Under the pieces are notes generated by a model, which saw nothing but the letters and a program-made list of their open reading frames with translations, did not search any database and was not told the origin of the DNA. This document shows positions 9,017 through 18,796 of a stretch of 64,000 bases of DNA, piece by piece. Numbering within the stretch: position 1 is the stretch's first letter; every line of letters starts with the position of its first letter. Origin of the DNA: Desulfatitalea tepidiphila (GTDB taxonomy: Bacteria > Desulfobacterota > Desulfobacteria > Desulfobacterales > Desulfosarcinaceae); the NCBI RefSeq assembly GCF_001293685.1, contig NZ_BCAG01000003.1, positions 2,768,501-2,832,500 of the forward strand. Reading direction: 5' to 3'. Made by a program: the position numbers and the translations under genes.

Positions 9017-9952
9017 ATGCATCCCGCCCCGCAGCGATATTATGACCTGAACCGCTATTTCCGCGACCGATTCGGCTGCCGGGTCCACAAGCTGACCGTG
9101 GACGCCGGGCTCACCTGCCCCAACCGCGACGGCACCGTGGGCCGCGGCGGCTGCATTTACTGCAACGCCCGCGGTTCCGGTACCGGCGCCTTTTCCAGGG
9201 GACTGTCTATCACCGAACAACTCGACATCAGCAAGGCAGCGGTGGCCGCAAGATTCAAGGCCCGGAAATTCATCGCTTATTTCCAATCCTTTTCCAACAC
9301 CTATGCACCGGTCGAACGACTCCAGGCCATGTATGACGAGGCCCTGGCCGTGCCGGATATCGTGGGCCTGGCCATCGGCACACGGCCCGATTGCGTGGAT
9401 GAAGCCAAACTGAACCTACTGGAAGATTATGCCCGCGATCACATGGTCTGGATCGAGTATGGCCTGCAGTCGGCCCACGACCGCACCCTGTCCGCCATCA
9501 ACCGCGGCCACGATGTGAACACCTTCGAAGCGGCTGTACAAGCCACCGCCGGCCGGGGAATGGAGATTTGCGCACATATCATCCTCGGCCTGCCTGGAGA
9601 GACGGGCGACGACATGCGTGCCACGGCCGATTTCATAGCCCGCCTGCCCATCGACGGCGTGAAACTGCACCTGCTCTACGTGGTTAGAGGCACCCCCATG
9701 GAAGCCCTCTACCGGTCCGGGACATATCGTTGCCTCGAGCAGGCGGATTATGTGGAAATGGTCTGCGACGTTCTGGAGCGTTTGCCGACTCGGATGGTGA
9801 TTCAAAGACTCACCGGCGATCCCCACCGGGAGGAACTGGTCGCCCCCGTCTGGGCATTGAAGAAAAGAGAGACACTCGAGTCGATCCGGCGCCGCCTGAT
9901 GGAACGCGATAGCTTTCAGGGCAAAGCGTTTGCGGCCAGGGCTCCGAACTGA
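9017..9952 (+). CDS. Radical SAM protein, YhcC/TIGR01212 family
   Basis: A 311-residue radical SAM protein of the YhcC family (TIGR01212), function unassigned. The [4Fe-4S] ligands are C34, C46 and C49 in TCPNRDGTVGRGGCIYCN, an elongated spacing diagnostic of this family. ICAHIILGLPGET and the KLHLLYVVRGT segment are also family-typical. I place the start at the ATG at 9017, where MHPAPQRYYDLNRYFRDRFG begins the conserved domain; the upstream in-frame TTG at 8993 adds eight unconserved residues. It sits close behind the metal exporter, probably in one transcript. Confidence 0.88.
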   Translation: MHPAPQRYYDLNRYFRDRFGCRVHKLTVDAGLTCPNRDGTVGRGGCIYCNARGSGTGAFSRGLSITEQLDISKAAVAARFKARKFIAYFQSFSNTYAPVERLQAMYDEALAVPDIVGLAIGTRPDCVDEAKLNLLEDYARDHMVWIEYGLQSAHDRTLSAINRGHDVNTFEAAVQATAGRGMEICAHIILGLPGETGDDMRATADFIARLPIDGVKLHLLYVVRGTPMEALYRSGTYRCLEQADYVEMVCDVLERLPTRMVIQRLTGDPHREELVAPVWALKKRETLESIRRRLMERDSFQGKAFAARAPN

Positions 9953-10141
9953 CTCCCATTCATTGGACCCGGCCCTGGTGGAACAGGTGGCCGATGCCAT
10001 CCGAATTTTTACATCAAACAACGCCTTGAAAGCAGGCTCCTCGGTTCGGATCACATTCAGTCAGAATTGTTGGGTTGCGGAAAAGTGACGGTGGGAGGGC
10101 AGGAAAAACTGAGCTATAGCCACATCGCTGTCCTGGTCAAT
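9953..10141. other. Gap between the radical SAM gene and the csp terminator
   Basis: No convincing reading frame, RNA gene or repeat is visible here. It separates a rightward gene from the leftward cold-shock gene, so it is a convergent 3' region. Confidence 0.6.
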
Positions 10142-10174
10142 AAAAAAGGCACACTTCCATGACGGGAGTGTGCC
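10142..10174 (-). terminator. Intrinsic terminator of the cold-shock gene
   Basis: Read on the minus strand, a GGCACACT(C)CC / GG(A)AGTGTGCC stem (10148-10174) runs into a TTTTTT tract (10147-10142). It lies 22 bases after the csp stop codon. Confidence 0.88.
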
Positions 10175-10195
10175 CTGAAGCTGAAGCAGCTTTAT

Positions 10196-10399
10196 TTATC
10201 GAACGGTCACGTTGACCGCCGACGGTCCCTTGGGTCCCTGCTGGATATCGAAGGTCACTTTTTCGCCTTCGTTGAGCGACTTGAAACCACTGGCATTGAT
10301 ACCGGTGTGATGAACGAATACATCCGGTCCGCCATCTTCCTGCTCAATGAACCCATACCCTTTGCTGCTATTAAACCACTTTACTGTTCCACTTGGCAT
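10196..10399 (-). CDS. cspA: Cold-shock protein (CspA family)
   Basis: A 67-residue single cold-shock domain, an RNA chaperone/single-strand nucleic acid-binding protein. RNP1 (KGYGFIEQ) and RNP2 (VFVHHT) are both present, and the length matches CspA. The start is set by an AGGAGG ribosome site seven bases before the ATG. A leader of about 120 bases precedes it, as is usual for thermoregulated csp genes. A strong terminator follows, so it is a single-gene unit. Which csp paralogue it is cannot be decided. Confidence 0.95.
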   Translation of the reverse strand: MPSGTVKWFNSSKGYGFIEQEDGGPDVFVHHTGINASGFKSLNEGEKVTFDIQQGPKGPSAVNVTVR

Positions 10400-10527
10400 A
10401 GTAACATCCTCCTTTCTTAAAAAATTCTCAAAGCTTCATACTTGAGGATGTCACCTGGAACACGTCGGACTTTCCTTAAGCGCGAAACTACCCGCCAATG
10501 AAGATCGGGTCTTTATTGATTGACTGT

Positions 10528-10555
10528 ACAGTAGCACTTTTTTTGTAGAAAGCAA
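10528..10555 (-). promoter_or_regulatory. Possible csp promoter
   Basis: On the minus strand TTGCTT (10555-10550) and TACTGT (10533-10528) are separated by 16 bases. This would give a start near 10521 and a leader of about 120 bases. The match to consensus is only moderate. Confidence 0.35.
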
Positions 10556-10676
10556 GTATAATCTATTCTTTATCGATTTTTGCCATCCTGACACCGGAGG
10601 ACCGCCTCAAACCATCGGGTTGCGTGGCAAAGCAAGGGTTCATGCTTATAGTGACTCATACATCGCGGCCATAGAT

Positions 10677-10819
10677 AGTGCCCATCCACAAATGGCCAAT
10701 TGGCCCGATATCGGTGTTGCACGAAAAATTTAATCCTCGGGATATTGACCATATGCCTGCGGTTAAATTTTTCGTGCGCCTTGATCTCGACCCAATTTGC
10801 CTATTTGTGGACGGACACT
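10677..10819. repeat. 143-bp palindromic repeat element
   Basis: Two arms of about 57 bases (10677-10733 and 10763-10819) are imperfect inverted copies, starting with AGTG and ending with GCACGAAAAATTTAA. The centre is itself partly palindromic (CATATG region). It carries no reading frame. The element resembles dispersed non-autonomous palindromes that I associate with Desulfobacteraceae genomes. It lies between csp and the divergent CBS gene. Confidence 0.78.
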
Positions 10820-10873
10820 AGATAGATCGTCTATGCGATCGCTACAGAAAATTCCCTTCAGAAGGAGAAGGTT

Positions 10874-11362
10874 ATGAAAACGGCTGAAGACATTTTGAAC
10901 GACAAAGGCCCAGGGATCATGGTCAGCGTCACCCCGGACCAGCGGCTATCCGATGCCATCGCCAAGATGAATGCGGCCAACGTCGGCGCCATGTTGATCG
11001 AAGCAGAAGGCGAGATTATCGGCATCTGGACCGAACGGGACCTGCTGCGGGCGACGGGCAGTCCCGGTTTTGATCCGGAGCAGGCCGTTATCGGCGATCA
11101 TATGAAGACCCATCTTCATTTTGCCGATGCCGATACGCCGGTGGAGCGGCTCGAAGAGATGTTTCTGGGGCTTTATATCCGCCACATCCTCATTCGAAAA
11201 GAGGAACGTTTCATCGGACTGCTGTCCATCGGAGACGTCCTGCGGGCCAGCCTCCTGGAAAAAGACAAGCAGATCAAGAAGCTCAACGCCATCGCCAGCT
11301 GGCAATATTACGAAAACTGGGGGTGGGACCGCAAAAAGCGCGGCAAGACCAAATCCAGGTAA
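10874..11362 (+). CDS. CBS-domain pair protein
   Basis: A 162-residue stand-alone Bateman module. The first CBS repeat contains ATPDQRLSDAIAKM-like and NVGAMLIEAEGEIIGIWTERDLLRA segments; the second contains HMKTHLHFADADTPVERL and RHILIRKEERFIGLLSIGDVLRA. Such modules bind adenine nucleotides and usually regulate a partner protein. No partner domain is fused; the lysine-rich tail (GKTKSR) is unconserved. The ATG follows AGAAGGAGAAGG. It is convergent with nadE. A second CBS protein occurs at 43570, but the two are not close copies. Confidence 0.85.
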   Translation: MKTAEDILNDKGPGIMVSVTPDQRLSDAIAKMNAANVGAMLIEAEGEIIGIWTERDLLRATGSPGFDPEQAVIGDHMKTHLHFADADTPVERLEEMFLGLYIRHILIRKEERFIGLLSIGDVLRASLLEKDKQIKKLNAIASWQYYENWGWDRKKRGKTKSR

Positions 11363-11404
11363 GGGGATTCAGCCAGGACGAGGGCGCCTCTCCTCTCGAA
11401 TCGG

Positions 11405-13045
11405 CTACAGGGGATTGAACCGTTTGGCCAACGGAAAGCGACGACCTTCGCCAAACGCCTTGGGTGTCACCTTGAGACCGGGTGCGGCCTGGTGGCGTTT
11501 ATATTCGTTGCGGTCCACGCGGGCCGTGATATCGGCCACCGCTTGGGGATCGTGACCGGCGGCCACCAGTTCATCGACCGACATGGCTTTTTCCACGTAG
11601 CCCTCGAGGATGGCATCGATGACCTCATAGGGCGGCAGGTCGTCCTGGTCGGTCTGATCGGGTTTGAGCTCGGCCGAAGGGGCCTTCTCCAGGATGCGCA
11701 TGGGAATCACCTCCTGCTCCCGGTTGATCCAGCGGCATATCTCGTAGACCAGCGTCTTGGGCACGTCGGAGATGACGGCCAGTCCGCCGTTCATGTCCCC
11801 GTACAAGGTGCAGTAACCCACCGCCAGCTCGCTCTTGTTGCCTGTGGAGAGCACCAGGCAGCCGTCCCGGTTGGAAACCCCCATGAGCAGCGTACCGCGG
11901 ATACGGGCCTGCAGGTTCTGTTCGGTCAGACTCAACGCCGTGTCGTCCGCGTCCGGCACGAGCAGGCGGACAAAATCCTGGTACAACCCGTCGATGGGAA
12001 TGATCGAATAGTCGACCCCCAGGTTGCCGGCCAGATTGCGGGTGTCCTGGTAGTTGTCCGGAGAGGTGTAGCGCGATGGCATGAATATCGTAGCGATCTG
12101 CTCCGGACCCAGGGCCTGGACAGCGATATAGGCCACCAACGCCGAATCGATACCGCCCGACAAACCGATGACCGCCTTCCTGAAACCGCATTTGGTGACA
12201 TAGTCGCGAGTGCCCATGATCAGGGCCTGCAACACGGCCTCGGTGTCCGAACCAATAACCGGGTGCATCTCGCCCCGGCCGTCGGCCGTATCGTACAGCA
12301 CCATGTCTTCAGCAAATTCCGCGGCGCGGGCCACGACCTGGCCCCTGACATCGAAAACAGCGCTGGCGCCGTCAAACAGAATGTGATCGTTACCGCCCAC
12401 CTGATTGGCGAACACGACGGTGACCTTGTGTTTGCGCGCCAGGGTCGCGAGCATGGTATCGCGGAAGACGCGCTTGCCCTTGTGAAACGGCGAGGCGGCG
12501 ATATTGATCAACACGTCCGCGCCATCCCGTACCAGCTGGGCCACCGGGTCGCGGGCATAAAGCCGGCGCCGGAACACATCCTTGTCGTTCCAGGCATCCT
12601 CGCAAATGGTCAACCCGATGCGATGGCCCTTGTAGTCGACCGGTTGGGTGGCTGTTCCAGGTTCGAAATGGCGCTGCTCGTCGAACACATCGTAAGTGGG
12701 CAGCAGTTGCTTGTTGGCGGTGTGCAATATCCGGCCGTCCTCGAACAGCACCGCAGAATTGAACAGGGCCTTACCGGTTTCATCCGGATTGCCGGTGACC
12801 AACCCACAGATCACCCCGATGCCGTGCACCTCCTTGACCAGGGCCGCCAGACACTTTTCATTGGCGGTCACGAAGGCCCCATATTCCAGAAGGTCCCGGG
12901 GTGGATAGCCGCACAGGGCCAGTTCCGGAAAAACGGCCAAATCACACCCCTGCTCCATGGCCCGGCGACTCCCCTCGACGATCAAGGAGAATTGACGTTT
13001 AAAATCCCCGATAAGCGGATTCACCTGAAAAATGGCAATTTTCAT
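11405..13045 (-). CDS. nadE: Glutamine-dependent NAD+ synthetase
   Basis: The last step of NAD synthesis: amidation of deamido-NAD using glutamine. The 546-residue protein has an N-terminal nitrilase-type glutaminase with the Glu-Lys-Cys triad ([27 protein letters not shown]). The C-terminal ATP-pyrophosphatase synthetase carries the P-loop [12 protein letters not shown] and the [14 protein letters not shown] segment. The ATG at 13045 gives the usual [15 protein letters not shown] start; a GTG nine bases upstream is possible. It is convergent with the CBS gene at its 3' end. Confidence 0.95.
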   Translation of the reverse strand: MKIAIFQVNPLIGDFKRQFSLIVEGSRRAMEQGCDLAVFPELALCGYPPRDLLEYGAFVTANEKCLAALVKEVHGIGVICGLVTGNPDETGKALFNSAVLFEDGRILHTANKQLLPTYDVFDEQRHFEPGTATQPVDYKGHRIGLTICEDAWNDKDVFRRRLYARDPVAQLVRDGADVLINIAASPFHKGKRVFRDTMLATLARKHKVTVVFANQVGGNDHILFDGASAVFDVRGQVVARAAEFAEDMVLYDTADGRGEMHPVIGSDTEAVLQALIMGTRDYVTKCGFRKAVIGLSGGIDSALVAYIAVQALGPEQIATIFMPSRYTSPDNYQDTRNLAGNLGVDYSIIPIDGLYQDFVRLLVPDADDTALSLTEQNLQARIRGTLLMGVSNRDGCLVLSTGNKSELAVGYCTLYGDMNGGLAVISDVPKTLVYEICRWINREQEVIPMRILEKAPSAELKPDQTDQDDLPPYEVIDAILEGYVEKAMSVDELVAAGHDPQAVADITARVDRNEYKRHQAAPGLKVTPKAFGEGRRFPLAKRFNPL

Positions 13046-13248
13046 AACACGCACCTGTTCTACCGGACCACCTGAGGGTTGAATGTCTCTGGCCGGGCCC
13101 GATTGCTTTTAACCTACAGACCTGAATCTTTTATCCGCAAAGGTCCTAAAATGCAATTTCGATTCAGTCCCGCAACATTGCCAAGGCGCTCGTCCGCATG
13201 ATAAAGATGACATCATGTAAAAAGCAGATATCTGCCAGGAGGATACCC

Positions 13249-13695
13249 ATGAGAAAAGTCACCATGGTTTTCGTCGCGCTGTTACTCATCGTCTCCCCCG
13301 TCGCCGCCGAAACCATCTATATATGGACCGATGAGAATGGCGTCAAACGTTTCAGCAACCAGCTTCCAGAAGGGGTTGAGGACTACGAGACCGAAGAGGG
13401 CGCGGCTTCGGATGGCGAAGGTGGAGAGCGGCCCGAATTCGATCGGATGATCGAAGAGGTCAAGCAGGAAAATCGCCAATCCGACATCGAGAGGGAAGAG
13501 GAGGCCGCCCGGCGCAAGGCGGAAGCGGAACGCAAGGCCAAGGAAGAAAAAGAGGCCCGGATCGCCGCCGAACGAGACCGCCTTCAAAAACAGATCGATG
13601 CGTTGAACAACAGGGCCCTCAGTCCGACTTTCACCCAAGGCATGCGGGACAATCTGATTCGTCAAATCCAGGAAAAGATCGATGCATTGAAATAG
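13249..13695 (+). CDS. Exported DUF4124-domain coiled-coil protein
   Basis: A 148-residue exported protein. A signal peptide (MRKVTMVFVALLLIVSPVAA) is followed by a DUF4124 motif (IYIWTDENGVKRFSNQLP), then a long charged segment rich in E, K, R and A (about 60-120) that should form a coiled coil. The C-terminal SPTFTQGMRDNLIRQIQEKIDAL repeats helical character. The ATG at 13249 has an AGGAGG ribosome site; upstream in-frame starts would place the signal peptide internally. Function of DUF4124 is unknown; it is common in Gram-negative cell-envelope proteins. Confidence 0.82.
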   Translation: MRKVTMVFVALLLIVSPVAAETIYIWTDENGVKRFSNQLPEGVEDYETEEGAASDGEGGERPEFDRMIEEVKQENRQSDIEREEEAARRKAEAERKAKEEKEARIAAERDRLQKQIDALNNRALSPTFTQGMRDNLIRQIQEKIDALK

Positions 13696-13795
13696 TGCCC
13701 GGCTGAACCTGGAACACGAGTTGTGGAATGTGTGTTTGCGTCTCACGGGTTTTGTTCGGATTGACACAAACCGGCTTGCACGGGTGGGATGATCT

Positions 13796-14395
13796 TTGTA
13801 CCAGTCGCTGAAAAATCTGGCCAAGAAAATCTACGAGCGCTTCATCAAACTCAAAGGCGCCCCGCGGGAACTTGCCTTGGGGTTTGCCTTGGGTTTGTTT
13901 ATCGGCATGAGCCCGTTTTTCGGGATGCATATCGCCATCGGCGTCATTTGCGCGTCGATTCTCGGTTGGAGCAAGATCGGCGCTGCCATCGGCGTTAACA
14001 TCACCAATGTGTTCACCGTACCGTTCATTTATCCGGTCACCTACTGGGTCGGTTCGAAAATCACCGGATTCACGAAACACGTGAGCTGGCCCACCTCCCC
14101 TGATTTCGACGGATTTTTACAGCTCTTGAAAGATTCGCCGATGATCGTACTCGACCTGTGCGTGGGGGGCGCAATTCTGGGTATTCCCATTGCCGTCATC
14201 GGCTATTATCTGGCCTTCAATGCCATCACCGTCTACCGCCAGAGGGTGCGGGAGCGGGTGCGCGAACTCAAACGGCAACGTAAGTTGAAATCCCAGGCAA
14301 AGAAAAAGACAAGACGGCGTAAACCGCGCAAAGACAAATCTCAAACGCAGAAAACCGCCGCAGCCCCTACCGGCGGGAAACCCGGCAAGCCATGA
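13796..14395 (+). CDS. DUF2062 membrane protein
   Basis: A 199-residue membrane protein with a DUF2062 domain (LALGFALGLFIGMSPFFGMH is the hallmark) and about three to four hydrophobic segments. The C-terminal 50 residues are extremely basic (KTRRRKPRKDK region), likely cytosolic and nucleic-acid or phospholipid facing. The start appears to be TTG at 13796 after GGGATG; no ATG fits the frame upstream before a stop codon. Function is unknown; the family often sits with polysaccharide or lipid genes, which are not present here. Confidence 0.75.
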   Translation: MYQSLKNLAKKIYERFIKLKGAPRELALGFALGLFIGMSPFFGMHIAIGVICASILGWSKIGAAIGVNITNVFTVPFIYPVTYWVGSKITGFTKHVSWPTSPDFDGFLQLLKDSPMIVLDLCVGGAILGIPIAVIGYYLAFNAITVYRQRVRERVRELKRQRKLKSQAKKKTRRRKPRKDKSQTQKTAAAPTGGKPGKP

Positions 14396-14437
14396 CGCAG
14401 CGGATGGGGCGGTTTCATCCACGGAACGGACCGGCCG

Positions 14438-15418
14438 CTATTTTAACACGCTGATCACCAGGTAACTGCAATATCCGATGTAGACGGCCAGCAGGATGGC
14501 ACCTTCGAGCCTGTTGATGCGCCCCTGGCCTTTGAATCCGTATCCCAGGACAAACAGAGAAAACGTCAAAGCGGCCATGACCGTCATGTCCCTGAAGAAA
14601 ACCTCCGGCCCCACGGTCATGGGTTGAATCGATCCCGCAATACCGACCACGGCCAGGGTATTGAACAGGTTGGAGCCCAATATATTGCCCAGGGCGATGT
14701 CGTGTTCATTTTTCCGCGCGGCGATGACCGACGAGGCCAGCTCGGGCAGAGAAGTGCCGACCGCCACAATGGTCAAACCGATGATCAGGTCGCTCACCCC
14801 GAAGCCGCTGGCGATTCCCACGGCCCCCCAAACGAGCAGGCGTGAACTGACGATCAACAGCACGAGACCGACCACCAGCCAGAAAATCGCGCGCCGAATG
14901 GGCATGATGTTCTCCGCCAATGCCTGGGCCATTTCGCTGCCCAGTGCATCGGCCGGGCGTCGCACCCCTTGGAAAATGGTCCAGCCCATGAGGCCGGCGA
15001 ACACGCACAGGAGCACCAGGGCGTCGAATCGGGTGATGCGTCCGTCCCACAATTGCCATGCGGCCAGCAGGGTGACTCCGGACAGGATCGGCAACTCCTT
15101 ACGCAGCACCTGGGAGTGGACGGCGATGGGGCTAAGCATGGCCGTAAGTCCCAGAATCAAGGCGATATTGGTGATGTTCGAGCCGTAGGCATTGCCCAGT
15201 GCGATACCCGGCGTGCCTTGGGCGGCCGCAAAGGCCGACACCACCATTTCCGGTGCCGACGTACCGAAACCCACGATCACCATGCCGATCAACAGCGGTG
15301 ACATCCCTAAATGCCGCGCCGTGGCGGCCGACCCTTCGACAAACCGATCGGCGCTCCATACCAACAGCGCCAACCCGGATATCACTGCTAAAATCGCCCA
15401 CATCATGGAATTCGTCAC
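14438..15418 (-). CDS. Calcium/sodium antiporter (CaCA, YrbG-like)
   Basis: A 326-residue inner-membrane cation exchanger. Both inverted alpha-repeats are visible: GFGTSAPEMVVSAFAAAQG with GNAYGSNITNIALILG, and AVGTSLPELASSVIAARKN with GNILGSNLFNTLAVVG. These conserved acidic and asparagine motifs bind Ca and Na. About ten membrane segments fit YrbG/NCX_Mj homologues. It begins 20 bases after the stop codon of the upstream hybrid kinase on the same strand, so the two are probably one operon. Confidence 0.9.
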   Translation of the reverse strand: MTNSMMWAILAVISGLALLVWSADRFVEGSAATARHLGMSPLLIGMVIVGFGTSAPEMVVSAFAAAQGTPGIALGNAYGSNITNIALILGLTAMLSPIAVHSQVLRKELPILSGVTLLAAWQLWDGRITRFDALVLLCVFAGLMGWTIFQGVRRPADALGSEMAQALAENIMPIRRAIFWLVVGLVLLIVSSRLLVWGAVGIASGFGVSDLIIGLTIVAVGTSLPELASSVIAARKNEHDIALGNILGSNLFNTLAVVGIAGSIQPMTVGPEVFFRDMTVMAALTFSLFVLGYGFKGQGRINRLEGAILLAVYIGYCSYLVISVLK

Positions 15419-15438
15419 GCCTCCCTGCCCTTGCGGCG

Positions 15439-17931
15439 TTATCGGCTCAGCACCTCAACCACCTTCTCCAAGAGCCCGTTGACTGTAAACGGCTTTTCTA
15501 TAAAGTCAATATCTGCTTCCAGAACACCCTGCCGGGCGATCACGTTGTCGCTGTAGCCCGACATGTAGAGCACCCGGGCTTCCGGATGATGCGCCGCGAT
15601 CCTGGCAAAAACTTCGGGGCCGTTCATCCCCGGCATGACCACATCGGTCAGCACCAGGTCGATGGGCGCACCGTGCGATGCGGCCTTCTCAACAGCGTCC
15701 CCGACCGAAGCCGATTCGAACACGACGTAACCGCCGCGCCGGATCACGGAGACCGCCATGGCGCGAACCGCGGGGTCGTCTTCCACAACCAGCACCGTTG
15801 CAGTGCCGGAGCCGATCCCATGTACGGTAACCGTCGATGGCGGCTGTACCTGAATCGGAAGGGGTGCGTCGCTCAACGGCAGATAGATTTTAAATGTGGC
15901 GCCTTGCCCCGGTTCGCTGTAGGCCCAAATGTTGCCGCCGTGCTGTTTGACTATGCCGTAAGAGGTCGCCAATCCAAGGCCGGTGCCCTTTTCTTTGCCC
16001 TTGGTAGTAAAAAACGGTTCGAAAATGCGGGACAGGGTCTCCTTGTCCATGCCGCAGCCCGTATCGCTGATCCGGATCATGGCGTAATCACCGGGCGTCA
16101 CACCGGACTTTAGATCGGCATAGGTCTCATCCAGCACAACCCGACCGGTTGCAATGGTCAATGTCCCGCCGTCACTCATGGCGTCCCGGGCGTTGACCGC
16201 CAGGTTCATCAGCACCTGGGTCAATTGGGCGCTGTCGGCAGCCACGGTCAACGGCTCATCCGACAGACGCAGCTGCAATTCAATATCCTCCCCCAGCAGT
16301 CGTTGCAGCAGGCGTTCCAACTCCGCCACCGCGGCATTGACATCCAGGCGCTTGACCTCGAGCAGTTGCTTGCGACTGAAGGCCAGCAACTGGCGGGTCA
16401 CATCCCTGGCCCGAATGGCGGCATCGAAAATTTCCCGCAACGGCGCGTGGTGGGGATGGCCGTCCTGCAACTCTTCGAGCACCAGTTCGGCATACCCCAT
16501 GATAATCGACAGCAGGTTGTTGAAATCATGGGCCACGCCGCCGGCCAACCGCCCCACGGATTCCATCTTCTGGGCCTGGTTGAGCTGTTCCTGCAGCGCT
16601 TCTCGCTCCGCGTTGGCCCGATGGCGTTCGGTGATGTCCCGCGTCACGCCCTGCAATCGGACGGGCCGGCCGGCATCGTCATAAAGCACCTTGCCATGGA
16701 TCTCGACCCAGATCGGCTCACGGTTCTTTTTAAACATCGCGACGTCGAAAACGACACCGGCTCCCCCAGGTCCCTTTTCCAGCTCTCCGGCGATCACACG
16801 GGCCATCTCGTTGAAATTGTCGTCATCGCAATGGTCCGGCAACCGGCTACCGATCCACTCTTCCGGGGTATGGCCGGTAAGTAGGGTGATGGCCGGATTG
16901 ACATAGGTGAACCTGAGATCGAGGTCCATCACCCAGATCACGTCGAGGGTGTTGTCGGCCAGCAATCGATAGCGATTTTCGCTATCGCGCAGCTCTGCGG
17001 TTTTTCGGGCAACCTGTTTGCGCAACGACCAGGACCAAAGGGAAAAGGCCAGAAGAAGCACCAGCAACGCCACGGCAACCAGAGCCACGTACCCCAGCAT
17101 CATCCGAACACCGAAATGCGTATCTTCGTATACGCCCATCCATCGCTCATAGATGCGTCGATACTCGCCGGTGGCCTCGATCGCCTTCAACCCTTCGCTC
17201 AACTGGGCCAGCAGCGCTTTGTGACTGTGCGGCACCGCATAACAGTAGCCTGGACTGAGCAGGGGCTGCCGTCCGACGGTCAGGTTTTTCCAATCCTGTT
17301 TTTCGATCCAGTACAGAGCGGTCAGGCGCGACACCAGGGCGCAATCATGGTTGCCCCGCACGAGTTCGAACAGAGCGTCCTCCTGCGCATCGACCACGGT
17401 GATCCGATCCGCGAGGCCGTTTTTAAGCACAAAATCGTGCATGATATCGCCCTGCTGAACGACGATGCGACGTCCGGTCAGGTCGGCGACGGCGGTGGGC
17501 GGTTCCCCCTCACCGGTCCGCACCACGGCCACGCAATGATTGACGGTATGGGGTGCGGTAAAATCAAAGGCCAGGTCTCGCTCGGGCGAGTAGAACATAC
17601 CCTGCAGCGCATCGATCTCGCCGCGCGCCAGGGCATCGCGGACCTGCTCCCACGGCCCCAGGCGGATCTCCACATCGAGCCCCAACTCCCGGGCGATGGC
17701 CCGCGTGAGATCCACATTATATCCGGACGGACGGCCGTTCTCATCCAGATATTCGTACGGCGGGTAGTTGTGATCACCTCCGATCACGATTCGGCGCGGG
17801 ACGGGCTTTTCCAGTTGCACCGAATTGTCGGCCAGAAGGTGGGCATGCATGCCATGCCCTGCGACCCCACCGATCACAGCAATAATCAAGAAAGCGAAAG
17901 CCCGAAGGTGGCGTAAAGTTCCCAATTTCAT
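15439..17931 (-). CDS. Hybrid histidine kinase with periplasmic amino-acid-binding-type sensor
   Basis: About 830 residues. After a signal/anchor, an SBP family 3 domain (about 45-265; DHNYPPYEYLDENGRPSGYNVD and FDFTAPH) forms a periplasmic ligand sensor of the BvgS/EvgS type. A membrane segment (about 275-297), a PAS domain (TLDVIWVMDLDLRFTYVNPA), a HisKA domain (GGVAHDFNNLLS), an ATPase domain (NLAVNARDAM, DTGCGM, GTGLGL) and a C-terminal receiver (VLTDVVMPGMNG, KPF) follow. I chose the ATG at 17931 over the GTG at 17973 because MKLGTLRHLRAF begins a normal signal peptide. No DNA-binding regulator is adjacent. Co-transcription with the Ca/Na antiporter is likely. Confidence 0.88.
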   Translation of the reverse strand: MKLGTLRHLRAFAFLIIAVIGGVAGHGMHAHLLADNSVQLEKPVPRRIVIGGDHNYPPYEYLDENGRPSGYNVDLTRAIARELGLDVEIRLGPWEQVRDALARGEIDALQGMFYSPERDLAFDFTAPHTVNHCVAVVRTGEGEPPTAVADLTGRRIVVQQGDIMHDFVLKNGLADRITVVDAQEDALFELVRGNHDCALVSRLTALYWIEKQDWKNLTVGRQPLLSPGYCYAVPHSHKALLAQLSEGLKAIEATGEYRRIYERWMGVYEDTHFGVRMMLGYVALVAVALLVLLLAFSLWSWSLRKQVARKTAELRDSENRYRLLADNTLDVIWVMDLDLRFTYVNPAITLLTGHTPEEWIGSRLPDHCDDDNFNEMARVIAGELEKGPGGAGVVFDVAMFKKNREPIWVEIHGKVLYDDAGRPVRLQGVTRDITERHRANAEREALQEQLNQAQKMESVGRLAGGVAHDFNNLLSIIMGYAELVLEELQDGHPHHAPLREIFDAAIRARDVTRQLLAFSRKQLLEVKRLDVNAAVAELERLLQRLLGEDIELQLRLSDEPLTVAADSAQLTQVLMNLAVNARDAMSDGGTLTIATGRVVLDETYADLKSGVTPGDYAMIRISDTGCGMDKETLSRIFEPFFTTKGKEKGTGLGLATSYGIVKQHGGNIWAYSEPGQGATFKIYLPLSDAPLPIQVQPPSTVTVHGIGSGTATVLVVEDDPAVRAMAVSVIRRGGYVVFESASVGDAVEKAASHGAPIDLVLTDVVMPGMNGPEVFARIAAHHPEARVLYMSGYSDNVIARQGVLEADIDFIEKPFTVNGLLEKVVEVLSR

Positions 17932-18167
17932 CAAAAATGCCTTTTTCCCCTTGACAACGGATCGATATTTCACGTTAATTGAAGTGACCTATTTCTCTCA
18001 GCGGCTGGATCTCCTTCAGCCATATGCCCATTGAAAACCGTTACTTAAATTGAATCTGAAAGCCGGGACAGCGCAGCGGAGCACGAGGCGAGGCTGTTGT
18101 ACCTATTTTCAGCACGCTGTTCAATGATAAGGCGCAACACTGCTGACAAGCGCACATGGGGGCAGCC

Positions 18168-18731
18168 ATGAAAAAATACGTGATTGCGGCAATTCTGGTC
18201 GGGGTGGGCGTGGTGATCGCCTTTCCCTTGCTGAGCATGACCTACTACACCATGGTGAGAACCTCCACACCGGATTTTTGTGCAACGTGCCATGAGATCA
18301 AACCGGCGGTGAGGGAGTGGCGTGCGTCCACCCACGTGAACAATCCCCAGGGGTTCGTGGCCGACTGCATGGACTGCCATCTGCCCGCGCCCCACAAGAC
18401 CTTCGATTTCTTCTTCGCCAAAACGCTCCACGGTGCCAAGGACGTGGTCATGCATTTCATCATCGACGAATACGACCGGCAAAAAAACAGGGAGGCCGCT
18501 TACGCCTCCTTCGACAATGCCCAGTGCCAGAAGTGCCATCGCAACTTGCTGGACATGCCGGACAAGCGCGGCGCCATGCTGGCCCACCGCTCGGTACTTT
18601 ACGCCCGGCCCGGTTACGAACGCAAGTGCGTGGACTGCCATTGGGATCTCGTGCACAACCCCAGCGAAACCGTCCAATTCAAGCAGTACCGCAAACTCCC
18701 CTATCACGCCAAGGGATTGAGAAAACTTTAA
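18168..18731 (+). CDS. Tetrahaem NapC/NrfH-family quinol dehydrogenase (CycX-like)
   Basis: A 187-residue membrane-anchored tetrahaem cytochrome c. One N-terminal membrane helix is followed by four CxxCH motifs (CATCH, CMDCH, CQKCH, CVDCH), the NapC/NirT/NrfH arrangement. It would oxidise menaquinol and pass electrons to the periplasmic cytochrome encoded next. The ATG at 18168 is preceded by GGGGG; an ATG at 18156 adds four residues. The gene pair with an octahaem HAO-family protein parallels the HaoA-CycX pairs of Campylobacterota. The gap to the next gene is 65 bases. Four haems and small size fit CycX/NrfH better than NapC, whose periplasmic domain has a similar haem count but a different partner. 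Confidence 0.9.
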   Translation: MKKYVIAAILVGVGVVIAFPLLSMTYYTMVRTSTPDFCATCHEIKPAVREWRASTHVNNPQGFVADCMDCHLPAPHKTFDFFFAKTLHGAKDVVMHFIIDEYDRQKNREAAYASFDNAQCQKCHRNLLDMPDKRGAMLAHRSVLYARPGYERKCVDCHWDLVHNPSETVQFKQYRKLPYHAKGLRKL

Positions 18732-18796
18732 ATACAAATCCTGATCACAGGTTACTGTCAATGCTTTCGGATATTTCAAAGAAAGGAGCAAAAACC

